Source: Cellulomonas sp.
GTDB lineage: Bacteria > Actinomycetota > Actinomycetes > Actinomycetales > Cellulomonadaceae
DNA: 64,000 bases
Assembly (NCBI RefSeq): GCF_015234515.1
Contig: NZ_JADGMY010000036.1
Coordinates: 20,809-84,808 of the forward strand
Direction of reading: 5' to 3'
The position numbers were made by a program, and so were the translations under genes. Below are positions 60,518-64,000 of this stretch, piece after piece (position 1 is the first letter of the stretch; each line of letters begins with the position of its first letter). The notes beneath the pieces were generated by a model. The model saw only the letters and a list, made by a program, of their open reading frames with translations. It ran no database searches and had not been told where the DNA came from.

Positions 60518-62634
60518 GCACGTCCGCGCCGCGCCCCGAGCGCGTCACCCACTCCCTCGTGCGCGACGTGCGCCTGCCGGGCGGCCTGGGCACGCTCGCG
60601 CTCGTCACTCTCGACAACGGGCTGGACCACACCAAGCCGACCACGCTCGGCCCGCAGGGCATCGCCGAGCTCACGGCCGTGCTCCGCGCGCAGCAGGAGC
60701 GCGCCCGCGCCGGCGAGATCGCCGCGCTGGCCGTGACCGGCAAGCCGTACTTCCTCGCCGCCGGCGCCGACCTCATGCAGGTCGCGGGCGTCACGACGCA
60801 CGACGAGGCGCTCGCCCTGGGTCGCGGCGGGCACGCGGCGTACCGGCTCCTGGGTGAGCTGGGCGTCCCGACGTTCGCGTTCGTCAACGGGGTCGCCCTC
60901 GGCGGCGGCCTCGAGGTCGCCCTCAACTGCGACTACCGCACGGCAGCCGCCGACGTGCGCGCCCTCGCCCTGCCGGAGACGGGGCTCGGCCTCGTGCCGG
61001 GCTGGGGTGGGGCGTACCTCGTGCCGCGCCTCGTGGGCATCGAGAAGGCCCTCGAGGTCGTCCTCACGCGCCCGGCCGCCAACAAGCCGTACACCGCGGC
61101 GCAGGCCGCGCAGATCGGGCTCGTCGACGTCGTGCTGGACCCGGCGGACTTCCTGGAGGAGTCGGTGCGCTGGGCTGCCCGCGTGCTGTCGGGCGAGGTG
61201 ACGGTCGAGCGACGCCCGCTCGACGACGCCGCGACGTGGGACGCCGCCGTGTCGGCCGCGCGCCTGCGCCTCGACGCCGTCGTCCACGGCTCGCGTCCGG
61301 CCCCCGGCCGCGCGCTCGATCTCCTCGCTGCCGCGCGCGACGCCGACAGGGACAGCGCCTTCGCGGCCGAGGACGAGGCGCTGGCCGACCTCATCCTGAG
61401 CGACGAGATGCGCGCGAGCGTGTACGCGTTCGGCCTCGTCCAGGGCGGCAAGCAGCCCACGGGCGCGCCGGACCGGCAGCTCGCGCGGCCGGTCACGCGG
61501 GTCGGCGTCGTCGGCGCCGGTCTCATGGCCGCGCAGATCGCGCTGCTGTTCGCGCAGCGGCTCGGCGTGCCCGTCGTGATGCGCGACCTCGACGAGGCAC
61601 GGGTCGAGCAGGGCCTCGCGTCCGTCCGCTCGACGGTCGAGCGCCTCGTGTCGTCGGGACGCATGACGTCCGACGCCGGCGCGCGCGTCGTCGCGCAGGT
61701 CAGCGGGTCCACCGACCTCGCCGTCTTCGCCGGCTGCGACCTCGTCATCGAGGCCGTCACCGAGGTGCTCGACCTCAAGAGGCGGGTCTTCGCCGAGCTC
61801 GAGGGCGTCGTCGCACCGGACACGGTCCTGGCGACCAACACCTCGGCGCTGTCGGTCACGCGCATGGCAGCCGACCTGCAGCACCCCGAGCGCGTCGTCG
61901 GGCTGCACTTCTTCAACCCGGTCGCGGCGATGCCGCTGGTCGAGGTGGTGCAGGCGGACCGGACCTCGGACGAGGCCCTGGCCACGGCGTTCGCCGTCGT
62001 CGCGCAGCTGCGCAAGACCGCGGTCCTCGTGAAGGACCGCCCCGGGTTCGTCGTCAACCGCCTGCTGGTGCTGCTGCTCGGCATCATCGTCGACGCCGTC
62101 GAGCACGGCACGCCGGTCGAGGTCGCGGACCGGGCGCTCGACCCGCTCGGCCTGCCGATGCCGCCGTTCGAGCTGTTCGACCTCGTCGGTCCCGCGGTCG
62201 GGCTGCACGTCCTGACCTCGCTCCGCCTGGACCTGGGCGAACGGTTCCCGCGCTCCCCCGGTCTCGAGAAGCTCGTCGCCGAGGGCACGCGCGTGGTCAC
62301 GCCCGCCCCCGCCAAGGGCCTGCCCAAGCGTGTCGACCCGGCCCTGCAGGCGGTCTTCGACACCGCCCGCGAGGCGCCCGCCGACGGGACCCCGCTCGAC
62401 GCCGCCGGGGTCCTCGACGCCGTCCTGACCGCCCTCACGGTCGAGATCGGCCACATGCTCGACGAGGGCGTCGTGGCCACTCCGCAGCAGATCGACCTGT
62501 GCATGATCCTGGGCGCCGGGTGGGGCTTCCACCTCGGCGGCATCACGCCGTACCTGGACCGCACAGGCTACAGCGAGCGGATCCTGGGCCACCGCCTCCT
62601 GCCCGACGGCGTGGCCAACGTCCCGACCCCCTGA
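60514..62634 (+). CDS. fadB: Fatty acid oxidation complex: enoyl-CoA hydratase / 3-hydroxyacyl-CoA dehydrogenase (FadB/FadJ-like)
   Basis: 706 residues. Crotonase part: AALAVTGKPYFLAAGADL (oxyanion hole), FAFVNGVALGGGLEVALNCDYR and LPETGLGLVPGWGG with catalytic Glu. Dehydrogenase part from ~residue 325: RVGVVGAGLMAAQIALLFAQRLGVPVVMRDLDEARV (NAD), TNTSALSVT, VGLHFFNPVAAMPLVEVV (His), VKDRPGFVVNRLL. It performs the two steps before thiolase. The dehydrogenase end is followed by a C-terminal helical domain. Confidence 0.94.
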   Translation: MSTSAPRPERVTHSLVRDVRLPGGLGTLALVTLDNGLDHTKPTTLGPQGIAELTAVLRAQQERARAGEIAALAVTGKPYFLAAGADLMQVAGVTTHDEALALGRGGHAAYRLLGELGVPTFAFVNGVALGGGLEVALNCDYRTAAADVRALALPETGLGLVPGWGGAYLVPRLVGIEKALEVVLTRPAANKPYTAAQAAQIGLVDVVLDPADFLEESVRWAARVLSGEVTVERRPLDDAATWDAAVSAARLRLDAVVHGSRPAPGRALDLLAAARDADRDSAFAAEDEALADLILSDEMRASVYAFGLVQGGKQPTGAPDRQLARPVTRVGVVGAGLMAAQIALLFAQRLGVPVVMRDLDEARVEQGLASVRSTVERLVSSGRMTSDAGARVVAQVSGSTDLAVFAGCDLVIEAVTEVLDLKRRVFAELEGVVAPDTVLATNTSALSVTRMAADLQHPERVVGLHFFNPVAAMPLVEVVQADRTSDEALATAFAVVAQLRKTAVLVKDRPGFVVNRLLVLLLGIIVDAVEHGTPVEVADRALDPLGLPMPPFELFDLVGPAVGLHVLTSLRLDLGERFPRSPGLEKLVAEGTRVVTPAPAKGLPKRVDPALQAVFDTAREAPADGTPLDAAGVLDAVLTALTVEIGHMLDEGVVATPQQIDLCMILGAGWGFHLGGITPYLDRTGYSERILGHRLLPDGVANVPTP

Positions 62635-62643
62635 CCCGCAGTG

Positions 62644-62684
62644 GCTGGATTGCCCTCTCACCCCTGGTGAGAGTGCAATCCAGC
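62644..62684. repeat. Long hairpin formed by an inverted and a direct repeat copy
   Basis: GCTGGATTGCCCTCTCACC (62644-62662) and GGTGAGAGTGCAATCCAGC (62666-62684) pair over 18 of 19 positions with a CCT loop. It is the first unit of the array and may also end the fad transcript. Confidence 0.7.
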
Positions 62685-62798
62685 TCCCCCGGCCGCGAGA
62701 GTGCAATCCAACCACCCCCCCGGCCGCGAGAGTGCAATCCAGCCCCCAGGCCGCGAGAGTGCAATCCAGCCACCCCTCGCGCGGCGAGAGAGCAATCC
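62669..62798 (+). repeat. Array of GAGAGTGCAATCC repeats
   Basis: Copies at 62669-62681, 62697-62709, 62728-62740, 62755-62767 and a variant (GAGAGAGCAATCC) at 62786-62798, spaced 27 to 31 bases. Most are preceded by GGCCGC and followed by a C-rich spacer. The core is related to the reverse complement of the repeat at 63892-64000. Confidence 0.8.
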
Positions 62799-62918
62799 CG
62801 GCACCTTCCTGGGGCCGACATCAGGGTCTGGCCGCCGGAACGCCGACGCGAGGCGACCACAGCCCCGCGCCCGGTACTCCTCTTCCACAAGTCACGGGCT
62901 CGTGGGCCACCGGGGAGG

Positions 62919-62940
62919 GAGACGACGGCAGTGTCGTCTC
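62919..62940 (+). promoter_or_regulatory. Inverted repeat directly before the ATG of the AbiEi-like gene
   Basis: GAGACGAC (62919-62926) and GTCGTCTC (62933-62940) form a perfect 8-base stem with a GGCAGT loop. GGAGG is just upstream. It could be an autoregulatory operator or a stem that brings the ribosome site close to the start. Confidence 0.5.
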
Positions 62941-63888
62941 ATGACCACGGCGACCGTCCTCGACATGAGAGAACTCCGCGCCGCCGGCAGGCCGTGGAAG
63001 GTGATCCACCGTCTGGAGCAGTCCGGCGACTACGTGCAGATGTTCCGCAGCGTGCTCGTGCGCCGCTCGGCGCTCGACGACCCGGAGGTCCGTGCCCGGG
63101 CGATCAGCACGGTGCTGCCGCCGGGCGGAGCCGTCTGCCGGGAATCGGCTGCCTGGCTGCACGGCATCGACGCCAGGGCTCCGGGCATGCACCTGCGGCC
63201 ACCGGCCCTCCAGTGCATCGTCCCGGTCGGTGTCTCTCGCGTCAGGCGGTCGGGTCAGCGGTGCTGGACCAGCGATGCCACGCACGAGGACATCCACATC
63301 GTGCGCGGCGTCCCGACGACCACGCCTGCGCGCACCGCGCTGGACCTGGCCCGCTACGCCCCGCGGTTCCTCGCGCTGGCCGCGGTCGACGCGTACGCGC
63401 ACCAGGGGTACGTCGACCCGCCCGACCTGGCACGACGCGCGCGGCTCCTGGCCGGTGCACGGAACATCGCACGCGCTCGGTTCGTGATCGAGCAGTGCGA
63501 ACCCGCCACTGAGTCGGCAGGTGAGTCGTGGTTACGCCTTCGGCTGGTGGAGGCGGATCTCCCGCGGCCCGAGCCGCAGATCCGTATCCGCGACACTCAC
63601 GGGCGGGAGCTCTACCGGCTCGACCTTGGCTACCCGACGGTGCGCGTCGGCGTCGAGTACGACGGTGAGGCGTTCCATCACGCGACGGCTGCCCAGGTCG
63701 TGGCCGACGAGCAGCGGCGACGGGATCTGGCGCAGCGGTTCGGCTGGACCGTCATCGGGGTGCACCGGGGAGACGTCCTGGGACGGCGGAACGACCTCGA
63801 GCGGACCGTGGCCGGACTCATCGGCTTCGAGGGTGTCGTGATGGCTCGACAGGACTGGGGGTGGCGCGCGCCGGACGCCGGCAGATGA
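62941..63888 (+). CDS. AbiEi antitoxin-like / DUF559 endonuclease-like protein
   Basis: 315 residues. The N-terminal ~80 residues look like the winged-helix AbiEi-type antitoxin domain (MRELRAAGRPWKVIHRLEQSGDYVQMFRSVLVRRSALDD, then AISTVLPPGGAVCRESAAWLHG). The middle has VRGVPTTTPARTALDLARYAPRFLALAAVDA. The C-terminal ~110 residues have LDLGYPTVRVGVEYDGEAFHH ... RRRDLAQRFGWTVIGVHRGDVL, a DUF559/Vsr-like PD-(D/E)xK fold. No toxin gene is adjacent in the window. The gene sits between two repeat arrays of opposite orientation. Function is unknown. Confidence 0.72.
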   Translation: MTTATVLDMRELRAAGRPWKVIHRLEQSGDYVQMFRSVLVRRSALDDPEVRARAISTVLPPGGAVCRESAAWLHGIDARAPGMHLRPPALQCIVPVGVSRVRRSGQRCWTSDATHEDIHIVRGVPTTTPARTALDLARYAPRFLALAAVDAYAHQGYVDPPDLARRARLLAGARNIARARFVIEQCEPATESAGESWLRLRLVEADLPRPEPQIRIRDTHGRELYRLDLGYPTVRVGVEYDGEAFHHATAAQVVADEQRRRDLAQRFGWTVIGVHRGDVLGRRNDLERTVAGLIGFEGVVMARQDWGWRAPDAGR

Positions 63889-63891
63889 CGG

Positions 63892-64000
63892 GATCGCACT
63901 CTCACGCCCGGCAGGGGTGACCGGATCGCACTCTCACGCCCGGCAGGGGTGACCGGATCGCACTCTCACGCCCGGCGGGGGTGACCGGATCGCACTCTCA
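63892..64000 (-). repeat. 32-bp tandem repeat array at the right edge
   Basis: Units of 32 bases start at 63892, 63924, 63956 and 63988 (the last is cut by the edge): GATCGCACTCTCA, then CGCCCGGCAGGGGTGACCG. Read on the minus strand the core is TGAGAGTGCGATCC, matching the GAGAGTGCAATCC core of the array on the other side of the gene but inverted. One unit has a G for A change. The array may continue beyond the window. Confidence 0.85.

Larger units (their letters stand above)
62635..62940. other. 306-base intergenic region holding the right-oriented repeat array
   Basis: After the fadB stop it contains the long hairpin at 62644-62684, the repeat array to 62798, then about 120 bases without recognised features, then GGAGG (62914-62918) and the inverted repeat that abuts the next ATG. 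Confidence 0.6.

Noticed and set aside
62644..62798. Possible CRISPR array
   Set aside because: Spacers are short (14-18 bases), C-rich and alike; the core is only 13 bases.
63892..64000. Possible CRISPR array
   Set aside because: The 32-bp units are complete tandem copies without unique spacers, and no cas genes are present.
1..64000. tRNA, rRNA, insertion sequences, prophage genes
   Set aside because: None recognised on either strand; no transposase or integrase motifs.

Overview
The window comes from a very GC-rich actinobacterium. Codon third positions are almost all G or C, GTG starts are common, stop and start codons overlap by four bases in most operons, and several genes begin directly at the predicted transcript start. 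Gene content points to Micrococcales and probably to Cellulomonas or a close relative: an assimilatory nirBD operon with a fused nitrate reductase, glgX-treY-treZ, and a D-amino-acid ligase/racemase pair that would suit a peptidoglycan with a D-Asp or D-Glu cross-bridge. The genus is an inference. No tRNA, rRNA, insertion sequence or CRISPR array was seen.

Layout. 1-3442 (+): end of a heptose/glycan operon (SIS isomerase, HldE-like kinase/nucleotidyltransferase, SDR, GT9), facing a UDP-glucuronate decarboxylase-like gene. 4590-10678 (-): nitrite reductase nirBD with its siroheme genes (CysG-like, HemD fused to a winged helix, CbiX-like chelatase). 10874-12457 (+): membrane-anchored molybdopterin oxidoreductase. 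12571-18206 (-): narK and a nitrate reductase fused to a CysJ-type flavoprotein. 18622-26884: cupin, molybdenum cofactor genes (moaB, moaC, moeA, moaA, moaD, moaE, mobA) and a molbindin-modABC operon, so the cofactor for the nitrate reductase is made next door. 26905-29653: hypothetical, GT2-GtrA, transglutaminase. 29739-36248: glgX, treY, treZ. 36496-39571: DUF1269 protein and a MalT-like LuxR regulator. 39651-43417 (-): an unusual cassette with a YhgE/Pip membrane protein, a degenerate ABC ATPase and two small reading frames, each broken by a single-base frame offset, preceded by a less GC-rich spacer with a 13-bp-period repeat. 43913-44944 (-): AFG1/ZapE ATPase. 45097-51528 (+): assimilatory sulfate reduction operon (sulfite reductase, zinc ribbon, cysH, cysD, cysN, second CysG) behind a cysteine-rich leader peptide. 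51665-52944: RibD-like reductase and a hypothetical. 52967-56396 (-): gnd, ATP-grasp ligase, Asp/Glu racemase. 56575-62634 (+): DUF3000, LuxR-type protein, RNase D, then thiolase and FadB-like fatty acid oxidation genes behind a palindromic operator. 62644-64000: an AbiEi/DUF559-like gene between two arrays of the same short repeat in opposite orientation.

The nitrate, siroheme, molybdenum and sulfate genes form one assimilatory theme: both siroheme enzymes (NirB and sulfite reductase) have their own CysG paralogue. The nirB and narK promoters share the same spaced boxes, which suggests one common regulator. The most unusual points are the opposing repeat arrays at the right end, the Cys-rich leader peptide, the matched nirB/narK promoters, and the degenerate YhgE cassette with its repeat-bearing upstream region.
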